Source: Nilaparvata lugens (Eukaryota; Arthropoda; Insecta; Hemiptera; Delphacidae). Taken from it: DNA of 64,000 nt. The stretch is taken from assembly GCF_014356525.2 (NCBI RefSeq), contig NC_052509.1, forward strand, positions 35,708,001 to 35,772,000, given 5' to 3'. Both the position numbers and the translations under genes were made by a program. Within the stretch, counting starts at the first letter, position 1; each line of letters opens with the position of its first letter. This document shows positions 9,758 through 22,000 of the stretch, piece by piece. The notes below the pieces were generated by a model. That model saw only the letters and a list, made by a program, of their open reading frames with translations. It searched no databases and was not told the DNA's origin.

Positions 9758-10070
9758 TGTAACATTATTTTTTTCTATAATGTGTGCCCTGCTTGGCTGC
9801 AGTTGGTAGAGCAAAGATTTGAAAGATGTATAATACTTTTTGTGATTCCTGGAAAAATAATAGTACCAATTCCTTACCAGCTCTCCCAGGGGCTTAAACA
9901 GTTCTCTGCTTTTGCTGGCTGCAAATGTCGGCCGCTTCAACCGTTCACAGTTCTTGTGTCTGATTTGTTGTACTCCACCAATATAGATGCAGTAGAGATA
10001 GATAGATATAAGGGCTCTGACTATTGTACTAGATGATGTGGTACCACCACTAATGCCACTCACCACCATT
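9758..10070 (-). mobile_element. LTR (5', minus sense), outer boundary approximate
   Basis: The inner edge is set by the primer-binding site; on + the LTR starts TGTAAC at 9758. The far boundary is not certain, since no matching terminal word or second LTR is seen. Minus-sense ORFs crossing this stretch look incidental. Confidence 0.45.
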
Positions 10071-10502
10071 CACCAAACTGGTTAGCAATGAAAAATGATA
10101 CTGAGTGGAATCAAAGGTGACACTCTATCAGAATACCCTGTAAATTCTATTGATTGATGTTGCTGCAACTTGATACTATTACCTTTGAGATTTTTCAAAT
10201 CAGAAGTATTGATACTGGATAATTTATAGAAAAATCAGGAATGTATTATTTCCAAAGATTTGATAATCAATGCTGTATATTGCTGATTTATCCAACTTAT
10301 TTGGTGAAGAATATAGTTGGCTGGTAATCTTAATAATATTTCAATACTGGTAATGAAATAGACTATAACAAGATTGGTCATGCATGGAGATAGGATAATT
10401 AATGAAGGGTACACCATTCAAATGAATACACAATATAATTACATAAATATCAATGAATAAATAAAATATAGAGCAAAAAGTATAGAAAATAGTAAAAGAA
10501 CA
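10071..10502. other. No gene seen
   Basis: AT-rich intergenic sequence between the LTR remnant and a TA microsatellite. Confidence 0.6.
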
Positions 10503-10526
10503 AATATATATATACATATATATATA

Positions 10527-10595
<69 letters not shown>
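10503..10595. repeat. (TA)n microsatellite
   Basis: About 90 bases of almost pure TA dinucleotide with short interruptions. Confidence 0.95.
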
Positions 10596-10596
<1 letters not shown>

Positions 10597-11007
10597 AAAA
10601 TATCACAGATAGCTCATTAATGTTTGACTTTGCTTTTAGCACAAAATATTACCATTTGCTTCTTTAATCAGCAATCATATGCTTTTAAATTATGCAGCTC
10701 AGTTATTGACTTGCTGTTGCTTGTCAAATAAAACTTTATGTATCTTCTTTCCAAATTAATATAAATAATTAAATATGAATTATAAATTATCTCAAGGCTA
10801 GGGTTCGGCCTCTGGTGGAAATCAGATAAATTAATTTATCTTATGAACATGAGCTTCATTAACATCTTTATAATTTACTGATAAAAAGAATGGTCAAGTG
10901 AGCATTATATTATAATATCAAAAATTAATAAATATTTCATCTGTGCATACTTAAACATGTAAATCTGATAAATTGTTCTTAATAGAATTCCCTTTACAGT
11001 TAAAGAC

Positions 11008-11250
11008 ATGCATAATAAACCCAAGTATAAGTTCAAGGTTGATGATTTAGTTGTAATTCGAAATTATATTTTGTCAAGGAAGCTGAAGAAGTTTTCTGCC
11101 AAGCTGTGTCCTAGATATTGTGGACCTTACATAGTAGGAGATGATCTCAATAAAGGGTGTTTCAAACTTGAAGAGATAAGTACAGGTAGAATTATGAGAG
11201 TCAATCAATATATGATGAAGAAATACCATCAGAAAGCACATAATGGTTAG
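11008..11250 (+). pseudogene. Ty3/gypsy integrase C-terminal fragment
   Basis: ATG 11008, TAG 11248-11250, 80 codons. The motif order VDDLVVIRN, then KKFSAKLCPRYCGPYIV, then a beta-rich end with MRVNQYMMKKYH is the C-terminal domain of Ty3/gypsy integrases (the segment after the DDE core that contacts DNA). Everything upstream of it (protease, RT, RNase H, integrase core) is absent. The sequence just after it is shared with the second element at 52789, showing they are the same family. Confidence 0.7.
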
Positions 11251-14200
11251 GAATTCTGTGTCATGCCGGGATTCAGAATAGCAATGACCGTAAATACTAC
11301 ATATGGTGAGAGTCCATAATTGTATCTTTTTTCTTTCCTTTAGCCTATTTTCTTGGCCCTAAATCTTTTCAAATTTCGATTCTTTCCTGTCTTTGTGTAG
11401 TATTCAGTAAATTTCTTCTATTCTGCATATCTTGACCAATCTTGTCCATAGTCATTTGAATTTGTAAATTTAAATTTGTATTCTTCTGAAATAATATTAG
11501 AAGTTGAAATTGTAGTTTATTTTCCCAATCTTTAATTGTTGATAAAACTTAAATTTTCTAAAATCTATCTATAGTAGTGTAAAGAATTGTGTGCTTGTGA
11601 TATATTTTTTCATCATGTATCACTTTTGTGTGTGTTGTTTTAGGGAACTTATTACCCATTATTCATATCTTTCTCTTCCTTATATTACTTAGGGAATTTA
11701 TTTACACAATTTTCCTTTTCTCTTATTTGTATTTTTTAGGAAACTTATTTACCCATTATCTATCTTGATTTTCTTTATATTGTTGAAATGGTTTGTAGTT
11801 ATTATACAGTCTTCAAATTCATAAATTATTTGAAAAATAAATGGTTCAATTTAGAAAATGTTGAAATTTAATCTGATGTATAAATTCTTTTGTTATAATA
11901 ATAAAAACTTCAAAATTTGAAAGTAGTAATGAATTGTGTTGCCATAGATATGAAATGTTCAAGATAAATGAAAGTTAATATGAATAATGATGATTTTATT
12001 GAATCTAAAAGTCATATTATTAATTGAAATGAGTTGAAGTTTGAATCTCTTCTAAATTTGGATATTAAATTGATGTATTTTTTCCAAATTTTAAAACTAT
12101 TTTTCTTCATAAACTTTGATATGATTAATTATCGTTTGAAATGGATGCTGGAGTGTATGTAGAAATTTTAGTGGGGTTTGATGATTAGAATTTTGCTGGT
12201 ATATGATTGTTTTTGAGATGGAAAACCATTATTGCCTAAAGAAGAAATGACCAGAAGGTTATGAGTTAGAGAAGCAGTAATGAGATAATATTTTATGTGT
12301 TGATTATGTTGATTGTCATTGATGCAAAATAATGATTAATTGTGTTGATTGCCATACATGCAAATAATTACTTATGAATATTGATTGCCTTTGTAGCGAA
12401 ATATTATTGATGCTTTGATTGATTTCTTGTTTAATGATTAGTAGTAAAGTTTTGTCATGAAATGTTGTTTGTGTTTAGAACATTTAAAAGTCGAAATAAA
12501 CTATAGTATCCAACAAACGATGATTAAGAGTATTGAATAAATTGCTTTTTATAAATTATTTGAACAAAATTAAAATGAAAGTTTTTTTAATTTGTCTACA
12601 TAAATAACTTTGAAACCCTGAATGATAAATCATAAATGTGAAATACTATATTTGAAATGTTATATTGAATGATAATGAAATGCAGATATATTGTATTATG
12701 AAATGATTTTTAGTGGAAGACCAATTGTATGAATATATTGAAGTATGTATTAAAATTATTTTGTTGTGATGATCTGATGTTTTTTGCAATTTTGATAATG
12801 ATACAGAATGTTATGACATTTATGTAACATGTATTTGATTATGTTCTAAATTTTATTATTTGATCAGTGAATAAATGGAAATGAAATTATTAAATACTTT
12901 ATTAAATTTTTTGTAATTGATGTCTCTATTGAATTTGAAGAAATTTCAAAATTGATGTATTGCTGACTGTATAATAAGATGTTAACAATAAATTTCATTT
13001 TTATACTGATTACATACTTGTAAATAACATTTATGTGCATCAGATTGTATTGGTAGCCTAATCAAATTTTTTTTTTAGTTTATAAGCATATTAAAATAAC
13101 AGGTACAGCATGGACGTTAACTTCAAAATAGTTATCGTGTGAATCTCGAAATCTACAACACAAGTAAATGCCATGAATGGATTGCCGACGCCAATGCTAC
13201 GTCAATGCTACACCAATGCTATGCCAATGCCTACGCCAATGTCGATGCCAATGACTACCCCTATTGCTGACTACGCAACTCAAGCTTCTGCACTACTACA
13301 TTACCTGGAGGTAATTGCCATCCATGTCCAAGTTTGCAACTCCAAACTCAAATAACAGTCACTGTATCATGGAAGAAACTGATTCAAAACAAAAAATCCT
13401 CACCTAAATTAATCCTGTATGCTGAACTCTAAACCTTGAAAGCTGAAAATATCAAAAAATCAAACCTCACCTAAGTTAATCCTGTATGCAGCGGCTCTCT
13501 CTTTTCCAAAAAAAATCTACATTGTCATTTCAAGCCTGAAATGTACACTGTATGTATGCTACAAAATTTACGTGACTTTTAGTGAGCTTGGCATGCACCC
13601 GTCTACTATACAAGCATAAGGCAATGCTAACAGATGTCACATGTATCGAGCTTGGTATGCATCAGTCGACTACAAGCATGAGGCCATGCTAACAGATGTC
13701 TCGTGTATCCAGATCAGCCCAACACTATGTGTGTCCAGATCAGCCCAACACTACATGTATTCAGATCAGCCCAACACTGGAGTCACACTTAACTGAAATT
13801 CATACTGAGTGTCTTGACAGACTGTTTTCAAAATTCGCATCGATAAAAAATCAACCACATCAACAGTGAAAGAAATGGACATTTTTTAATTTATTGCAAT
13901 TTTGTAAAAATTAAATGTAACAATTCATCAATTCATTTAAAAAAAAAATTCTGTTCAACATACTAAATTTTTATGCAATAACATTTAAATTTTCTATCTA
14001 TTAAACTTATTCAAAATTTCAATAACTATTCTTTGAATATATTGAATTTTCTGTTGAGATAATTTCCTTGAATTATAAAGCTAAATCAAAAATAATTTTG
14101 ATACTCTACATTTTTAAATATTGTTTTGAAATATATAACAAAATAATGCTATTGATGAATTTTTATAATAATTTTCAATTATAGATGACATGTAATGCTT

Positions 14201-14302
14201 TTGTAGAAAAAATTGTTCCTGTTCTCAAATCTAAAAAAAAATCTTAAATTTCAAATATTACAATATGATGTAATTTTTTTCTCAAACAGTAAAATTTTTT
14301 AT
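11251..14302 (+). mobile_element. 3' untranslated region of an LTR element (family B)
   Basis: Three kilobases of AT-rich, non-coding sequence between the integrase tail and the 3' LTR. Long stretches match 52789-56165 with small differences (for example CATGCCGGGATTCAGAATAG at 11263 and 52802). It includes a short minisatellite at 13183-13262. An untranslated 3' region this long is unusual for a Ty3/gypsy element. Confidence 0.7.
13183..13262 (+). repeat. Short GCCAATGC-type minisatellite (unexpanded state)
   Basis: About seven degenerate copies of a unit like GCCAATGCTAC. The homologous place in the second element (54517-55105) carries a greatly expanded array. Confidence 0.75.
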
Positions 14303-14315
14303 GTCGAGAGGGGGT
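14303..14315 (+). other. Polypurine tract of family B element
   Basis: GAGAGGGGG a few bases before the LTR start TGTAATATTACA. The second element has the same arrangement at 56166-56175. Confidence 0.7.
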
Positions 14316-14318
14316 ATT

Positions 14319-15276
14319 TGTAATATTACATTTTTTCTCAATTAAAATCAAATCTTAAATTCGATATTCAAAATATTAATACCACTTGATAGCAAATATT
14401 GGTGTAATCGATATATGGACTAAACTTTTCACAGGGAGTTTATCATATATACTAGTGTTGAACATCCCACTGTATCACTGTAACAAAGTTCTATTACTGA
14501 ATAAACAGATAATTCTAAACAACATAAAGGTCAGTTACATTTAAAATAACTTTAAAAATAAAGTTTCATTGAAAACAATAGATATAATGTTTGTAGACTT
14601 GTGTTCTTTGCTGGTTGGAAATTGATGACGTGTTTATGCTTGGAAGCTCTAGGCAATAATTCCGGGTGCTTATTCAAGGCATTTCTCTCAAACCTTTTAA
14701 TGGCTGGCTTATGTTAGGAGTGTTAGCTTCTGTTGAAATTTTCCTAAATAATTGAAATTTAAGATGTGTTATTTGTGATCTAAATGTTTTTGTAAAGTTT
14801 TTAAATGTTATTGAACTTATGTGAAATGTAGATTTCAATTTTCTTTTCATTTTGTGTTGAATTTCTCGTTTAATGTTGAAAGCCATAAGCTTGTTTTGAA
14901 ACCTGTAAACGATAGATAAGTATTCTTAATCTATAAGTTATATATTTTGATCTTGATTTGGAACAATAATTTCTGAGTTTTTGTGAAAGCTGTTGGAATA
15001 TATTTTCATGAACAGAATAAACATATTAGTAGCCTCAATCATGTTCGCAATCTATGTTCGATCCATGTATGATTATTTGTTTTGGTGTGAACTGAAATTT
15101 TTGAATCATTTTTTTTTTTAAATTATAATTTAATTTGCTCTAAACTGGATTTCTTATTCATAAGCATTAGATCCATTCATGATATATCAAGATGTTAGTT
15201 TATCTGGAACCAAAGACTTTCCTTAGAATATAGGTGAAGGCTAACCAACCTATTAGGATAAATTGGTAGCACATCA
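14319..15276 (+). mobile_element. 3' LTR, family B
   Basis: Starts TGTAATATTACA after the polypurine tract and ends GTAGCACATCA. Ends and much of the interior match the LTRs at 51008, 56180 and, in reverse, 28592-29345. Somewhat diverged from the other full copies. Confidence 0.8.
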
Positions 15277-15287
15277 ATAATTATATA

Positions 15288-15592
15288 TAACAGAAGACAC
15301 TTTAAAGTTTGTAATATGAATTAAAACAGGAGACACAAGACATGAATAGATTGAAAACACTTAAAAACTTACATTAGAAATGGGGGGAATTTTCAGAGAC
15401 TGAGTCTCCTTTCTCAACCGAGCAGACTATATTTTCATATATATAAAAATATAAACGGGATACACATGAGTCTGCTCGGTTGAGAAAGGAGACTCAGTCT
15501 CCGAAAATTTCCCCCATTTCTAATGTAAGTTTTTAAGTGTTTTCAATCCATTTATGTCCTGTCTCTCCTGTTTTAATATATATATTATATAT

Positions 15593-15637
<45 letters not shown>

Positions 15638-15738
15638 TTATATTATATATAAGTGTTTTCAATCCATTTATGTCCTGTCTCTCCTGTTTTAATATATATA
15701 AACAGGAGAGACAGGACATAAATGGATTGAAAACACTT

Positions 15739-15807
<69 letters not shown>

Positions 15808-15850
15808 CAGGAGAGACAGGACATAAATGGATTGAAAACACTTATATAAA
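15288..15850. repeat. Nested palindromes from Penelope-like element ends
   Basis: A roughly 125-base arm (about 15318-15431) is repeated in reverse orientation at about 15463-15574 around an AT spacer. A second, 40-base motif containing AACAGGAGAGACAGGACA recurs three times around TA tracts in alternating orientation to about 15842. The arm sequences, including GACTGAGTCTCCTTTCTCAA, match the outer ends of the foldback at 16096-18940. Confidence 0.8.
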
Positions 15851-16642
15851 AATATAAGTATAAGTATATAAGTATAATATATATATATATATATATGTAT
15901 AAGCACCCAAATAAAAGCCAATTCTTTCAATTATTGAGACTATGTGAATTGGGAAAGTTGAAAGGAATTCATAGAGTATTTATCATTATAAGAGAAAGGT
16001 ACAAAACAGAAGAGAAAGGGCTTGGAAATGGACAGTTGGTAGTAGGGAGTTTATACATGAATGGAGAGGAAAATCATTAGTTCACTTGTAGCAGATAACA
16101 GAAGACACTTTCAAGTTTGTAATATAAATTAAAACAGGAGACACCATATAAATAGATTGAAAACACTTGAAAACTTACATTAGGAATGGGGAAATTTTCG
16201 GAGACTGAGTCTCCTTTCTCAACTGAGCACAGACTGCAGTTTTGAATCCAACGGTTGTGTGACCACAGAGTACGCACGGAGACTCAATTGTAGCAGCAGA
16301 GACCACAGATTACGCGGTGCAGATGGATGGAGAGAGAAAGGGTACAGATTCAGGGGACATTATGGGGTATTTAGGGGGCGGGTATTTAGGGGGTTGTTAC
16401 AAATGGGATATTCAAGATTTGAGTGAGTTATGAATAAGGAAAGGTGTAGCTTATGAATTGATAGAAAAGAGGAGATTTAAAATTAGAAATCAAAAAAGAA
16501 TTAGACTAAAATTGGAGAAAGGAATTGTAGAATTGAACTTGAATGAAATTTATTTTTAAAAATTCTAAAAAGAATTACAATAAAATTGGAGAAAGGAATT
16601 GTAGAATTGAACTTGAATGAAATTTATTCATAAGTATTTTTT

Positions 16643-17913
16643 TTAAAGGAAGCCCTGTGATTGTTGATCCGGAGGTTTAGGGCAGTGGTTTTCACCTATG
16701 TAGAAGGCAGGACAGAAGTTGCAGGAAAGGAGGTAGCTGCAATTTTTGGAGATGCAATTATTGGATTGATGGATTTGGTGGGTGTAGTTGGTGATAGGAC
16801 TGGTAAAGGAGATGGAAGAATCAGTGATAGGACAGGTTCTACAGTGAGGGCGTTTGCTAGGTAGGGTACCAGGTGAAGTTGGGATTTCATCAGAGGTGAG
16901 TGATTTGTTTTTACTGTGAATTTTCTTGAGGTTGGGAGGCTGGTTATAAATGAGGGTGGGTGGTTGCTGGAAAATGTGTTTAGTGGAGGGATTGGAGGAG
17001 ACGACATGGAACAGATCTTCAAGGACAGGTTTGAGGATTTCAATTCCAGGGAAGTAGGTGGTACAGATCTTTGGAGTTTGTGGGATTTGGGAATTTTTTG
17101 TGGTTGGATTAGCGCCAGTTTTGGAGGAGATTTGTTTCTGTAACAACCTTTCAGGATAGTTACATTTCAGGAGGGATTGGTGGAGTTTTTTGAGGTACTG
17201 GTCAAGATGGTGGGATCACTGCAAATTTTTTGGCCTCGAATTGAGAAGGAACGTGAGAGGGATCTTTTGATGTGGTAGGGATGGCAACTCTCAAAGTGTA
17301 GGAACTGTTGAGTGTGGGTGGATTTGGTGAAAGTATTGGTGGATAAGGTCTTGGACTTGGAAAGTATTACATTGACATCTGGGAAGTTGATGGATGATTG
17401 AGAAATATTCCAGGTGAAGGAGACAGAGTAGTTGATGTTGAGATAATTGAGGAAGTGGGAGAGGGTATCATGTCAATGAGGCCATATGAAGAATATGTCA
17501 TCAATGAAACGGAGCCATATCAGGGGGGATAGGGTTTATTTGGAAAGGAAATCTTGTTCAAGGACGCCCATGAATAGGTTTGCATAGGATGGTGCCATCC
17601 TGGTGCCCATTGCTGTACCCTGGGTTTGAAGATAATAGTCATCTTCAAACCTGAAGGCATTGCTTGTGAGCACCAGTTTGGCAAGGTTTACTAGGGAGGA
17701 GGTTGAAGGGGTGGAGGGTTTGGGTTGTAAGGAAGGGAAATGCTCAATGGATTTTAAGCCTTCAGAATGGGGGATGGAAGTGTAGAGGGAGGCTACATCA
17801 ATGGTAACAAGAGGGAGTTGTTGGTCAATTGGAAACATCTGTTCCAAGTCATCTTCTCCAATCCCTCTACCAAACACCTTTTCCAGCAACCACCCACCCT
17901 CATTTATAACCAA
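16643..17913 (-). pseudogene. Penelope-like reverse transcriptase plus linker (broken)
   Basis: Minus-sense motifs appear in the right order. DVASLYTSIPH near 17795 is RT motif A, QTQGTAMGTRMAPSYANLF near 17600 is motif B, and FIDDIF near 17498 is the catalytic motif C. SCHPYHIKRSLSRSF near 17265 follows, then a Cys-rich linker (HCRTCPI near 16845) and the beginning of a GIY-YIG nuclease (YLLSCNFCPAFYIGE near 16700). Stops occur at 17538-17536, near 17467 and near 17170, and the nuclease ends abruptly at 16643. The N-terminal 27 residues of the longest open stretch are antisense to the opposite copy and mark the junction near 17835. Confidence 0.8.
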
Positions 17914-18390
17914 CCTCCCAACCTCAAGAAAATTCTCAGTAAAAACAAATCACTCACCTCTGATGAAATCCCAACTCCACCTGGTACCCTACCTTGAACA
18001 TGCTGTAAAACCTGTCCTATCACTGATTCTTCCATCTCCTTTACTAGTCCTATCACCAACTACACCCACCAAATCCATCAATCCAATAATTGCATCTCCA
18101 AAAATTGCAGCTACCTCCTTTCCTGCAACTTCTGTCCTGCCTTCTACATAGGTGAAAACACCACTGCCCTAAACCTCCAGATCAACAATCACAGGGCTTC
18201 CTTTAAAAATAATACTTCCCTTCCCATCCATACCCATTGCTCTGAGCACAACAAGAACTTTGACCAATGCTTCAAAGTCAAAGTCCTTGCCACCCTCCCT
18301 CCCATAGACCCCTCAATAGATGTCAAGAGGAAAGAATTGACTTTTATTTGGGTGCTTTTCTGGTCTCATCAGACAGCAATAGTACCATAG
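17851..18390 (+). pseudogene. Penelope-like GIY-YIG endonuclease C-terminus, plus-strand copy
   Basis: Same linker as the minus copy, with a TGA at 17995-17997, then CKTCPI, CISKNCSYLLSCNFCPAFYIGE and a full nuclease tail: LNLQINNHRASFKNN, HCSEHNKNFDQC and RKELTFIWVLF before TAG 18388-18390. GIY-YIG nucleases of this class nick DNA for target-primed insertion. Apart from the single stop it is open, and it carries the C-terminal half that the minus copy lacks. Confidence 0.78.
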
Positions 18391-18436
18391 CTACCAACTG
18401 TTTAATTAAATAGAAATAAATTTCACAGCTATCAAA

Positions 18437-18439
18437 TAT

Positions 18440-18486
<47 letters not shown>
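18437..18486. repeat. (TA)n tract inside the foldback right arm
   Basis: About 50 bases of TA dinucleotide between the GIY-YIG tail and the outer arm. It has no counterpart in the left arm. Confidence 0.9.
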
Positions 18487-18490
<4 letters not shown>

Positions 18491-18931
18491 AATGTTCAAT
18501 AATAATGAAAAATAAATTTCATTCAAGTTCAATTCTACAATTCCTTTCTCCAATTTTAGTCTAATTCTTTTTTGATTTCTAATTTTAAATCTCCTCTTTT
18601 CTATCAATTCATAAACTACACCTTTCCTTATTCATAACTCACTCAAATCTTAAATAACCCAAATACCCGTTTGTAACCGCCCCCTAAATACCCCATAATG
18701 TCCCCTGAATCTGTACCCTTTTTCTCTCCATCCGTCTGCACCGCGTAATCTGTGGTCTCTGCTGCTACAATTGAATCTCCATGCGTACTCTGTGGTCACA
18801 CGACCGTTGGATTCAAAACTGCAGTCTGTGCTCGGTTGAGAAAGGAGACTCAGTCTCCGAAAATTTCCCCATTTCCAATGTAAGTTTTTAAGTGTTTTCA
18901 ATCTATTTATATCGTGTCTCCTGTTTTAATT

Positions 18932-18937
<6 letters not shown>

Positions 18938-19002
<65 letters not shown>

Positions 19003-19003
19003 A
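18938..19003. repeat. (TA)n microsatellite ending the foldback
   Basis: About 65 bases of TA directly after the terminal sequence ending TTTTAATTTATA. Confidence 0.9.
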
Positions 19004-22000
19004 TTCCATATAAATAAATTCTTTAATGTCTCAAATATCACAGGAGTTGTTAGCATTCACAATACTGTGAGCTATAAAATATATATTTATTAATACTGAT
19101 ATATGAAACTTCAGGTCGATTCAGAATTTGACAAATTGGAACCTGTTTAGTCTATTTATAGGTTCAATGGATATATTTCAATCAATAATTAATAATTAAC
19201 AAAATAATCATTTAAATCTCAGGGTATGGATTTGTGCCATGCATGGAAATAAGCCTCCTAAGGATATCAAATACCTATATTCATAAAAAGAGTTCTTACT
19301 AAATATAACTAATATTATATAATATAATATAATATTATTATAGTGTTTGACACATTGCAAAATTTTCAAACTTGAGTCAAATTTATATAGCACTTTTGAA
19401 TAATCCCCCAATTCACTAAAAAGGCCATAATATTTTATGAGCTCATTAAAACCTAATCACTCACTTAAATGATGTTCACTGAAGTTCTTGTGGAATAATC
19501 ACCATAATTATCTCCAATAATTAATTAGTCAAATCCTTTCGACTCTGCTGGGCTAAGGTATAGTCCAGATCATATGTAATTTTCTATCAGTATTAAATAT
19601 ATATGGGAATTTTTTTACAATCAGGAAACTCTTCAATATTCACTGAGTTCACAAACAATCAAACATTAATTACAAATAATTGAACATTTAAAAAGGGACT
19701 GGCTTCATGCTTTTTAAAAAAATAATTGAAAAGAACCCTATCCTCATGTGCTGTCATATGGGTCGAGATCACGAGCCAGAGAGAACACTTCTTAGAAAAA
19801 TTTTCATCTCTTTCTCTAAAATTTGTAAGCCCTCATCTGATTGGTTTTCTAGTCTTTGTAAGACGTGATATGATTAGCTATTTAGGATTCAGGGTTTCCT
19901 CCGCTTTTTGTTACACAATAATAAATAAGTTTATGCTTGAATAAATTACATAATAGACTGTAAGCATTTCAATTAAATGGATCCTAATATATGCTAATAT
20001 AATAATGAATACATTTACTTTTTATGTGAGCTCTGTACACTCTCGATTTTTCATATTTTTTAGATACCAATAAATATTCAAAATAACATAATAATCATTG
20101 TTTTTCATTATATGAACCTTTATCTAACATATAATATTTATATAATTATCCAAATAAAATATATTCATTTCATTTTTATACATTTATTTATTCCAACCTC
20201 AAAACAAGCAAATATTTTTGGATCTGCCAATAAACAAACTAAGTTGTTTTATAATTTTACTTCTGCCAAAGAATTCAAACTAGTGCATGATTATATTTTT
20301 CATGGTTCTCTTATCACTTTATCGATAGTACATCTACTTTTTATCAAAAAGAAGATTCAATTTTATTAGAGTGTTACCTTGACTGGGGTAACTGTTTTTT
20401 CAGTTCCACAATTCTATCTAAGATAGTTAGTTTTTTCCGAATTATTTTACTATGTCAAACGGGTCATCACACACTGCTGTGAGGCCGAGTTGCCATGGAT
20501 CACGATTTTGGAAGTAACTTTTCAAAATAACTGAGGTCTATGCGATTACCCGACACCATTCACAAACAAAATATCATCACTCATAATGTTTCCTGGGTAA
20601 ACTTGAATAATTATTTGTTGCATTCATGCTGAACTATTGCCTTTTACTTGCAAAAAAATAGCAGTAACAATAAGCAACTGGCACTCTGTGAAAATCACCC
20701 CCTCCCTACCGCTTGTATGTGTTTTATATGTAATCGTAGATTGAAAAAAATGACCCTTACATAGTAGTGACTAAACTGTATCAATTGATGTCAATAATTA
20801 TAATTTTTGGTGATTTCTGAATGTAGCCTAATTTACCTAAAAAATACGGATGAAATCAGAAATCTTATCAATTATTCATCACATACCGTATTTAGCTACG
20901 GCACCTCTCTCCTTCTAAATTCTGGAGTTGACCCAATGTATAACTTACGTACTACAAAAACCATCAGCGCAAACTTGAAATTGATGCATATCTTAAACTG
21001 TTTTGGTATGCCAAGTTTCATGGAACAACCTAGAGCGTATTCAGTATAACGGAATAGCCGGAAATTTCAATGCAATTTCGCATGATACAATATAACAGAG
21101 GAACCAGTTCAAGAGACCCTATAATTACAACTCTGTTGACTATAAAAACGGTCCATCGGTGGTAATCATCTTATCAAACACGCGTGTCTCTCTCATACAA
21201 CATTTCTCGTTTTTCTTTCAAAGCTTAGGCCTATACTAAGCTATAGTAGGACAAAACTCCAAGTGCATAATTATATGAGCTTCATCAAATGAAAATTGTG
21301 CTTGCGATACACTATGCTAGAGCAATATGTTATTATAGCTACTGTAATTCAAATATTATCACGGTCTATACTAATTATTTCCGACTATAAACAACTGTTA
21401 CAACTGTACACAAATATTTGTGCACTCAAATAACTATAGTTTATATCAGTAGGTTCTAGTTTTGTACTTCTTATAAATACCGTAGTAGGTAGTATAAAGA
21501 ATTGGGATACAGTAGTTTGTGTTAGTACTCTGATATATTGTAGGCTACAACTCATATCCTGTTCAAAATTATTGATAAAGCCTATTTAAAACGATTTGAT
21601 GAAAAATTTAATATAACTTGTAGAAAATATGCTATTTGTGAAAGATATAATATCCATTGTATACGGTACCGTACTAAAAAGCTTCATTCCGTTCTGTGTT
21701 GTAAAATGTGGATTATTTTATTTCTAAAACGACTACACCAGTACAGTAAACTTATTAATTTGGTATTCAGGTTCAGCTGAAAGATTAAAAATAGAGCCTA
21801 TAGGGTAAGAATACAGTGGACCTACAGCAAAATTTATAGCTGCGTTAAGTTGCAGAGTCACAGAAGTAGGTAGTGTATAAATAGGCTACTAGGCCTACTC
21901 TGTATCTATGAGTTGGAAAATGGTGCATTACCAGAGCATCACAACACAACACATATCAATCAACCGATTGATTTCGAAAATGAGAGTACCTATAATGTAG

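Larger units (their letters stand above)
16096..18940. mobile_element. Foldback pair of Penelope-like elements
   Basis: Outer arms 16096-16560 and 18508-18940 are inverted copies, as are inner arms 16640-17010 and 17850-18215. The unpaired centre holds a reverse transcriptase on minus and the right side holds an extra GIY-YIG end and a TA tract. Penelope-like elements are known for inverted or tandem terminal copies, and both coding frames are of that class. Two partial copies joined head to head explain the structure. Confidence 0.8.

Noticed and set aside
9731..10069. Minus-strand 112-codon frame
   Set aside because: Crosses the LTR boundary and primer-binding site; not a gene.
10439..10642. 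Minus-strand Ile/Tyr-repeat frame
   Set aside because: Translation of the TA microsatellite; the same applies at 15585-15824 and 18344-18607.
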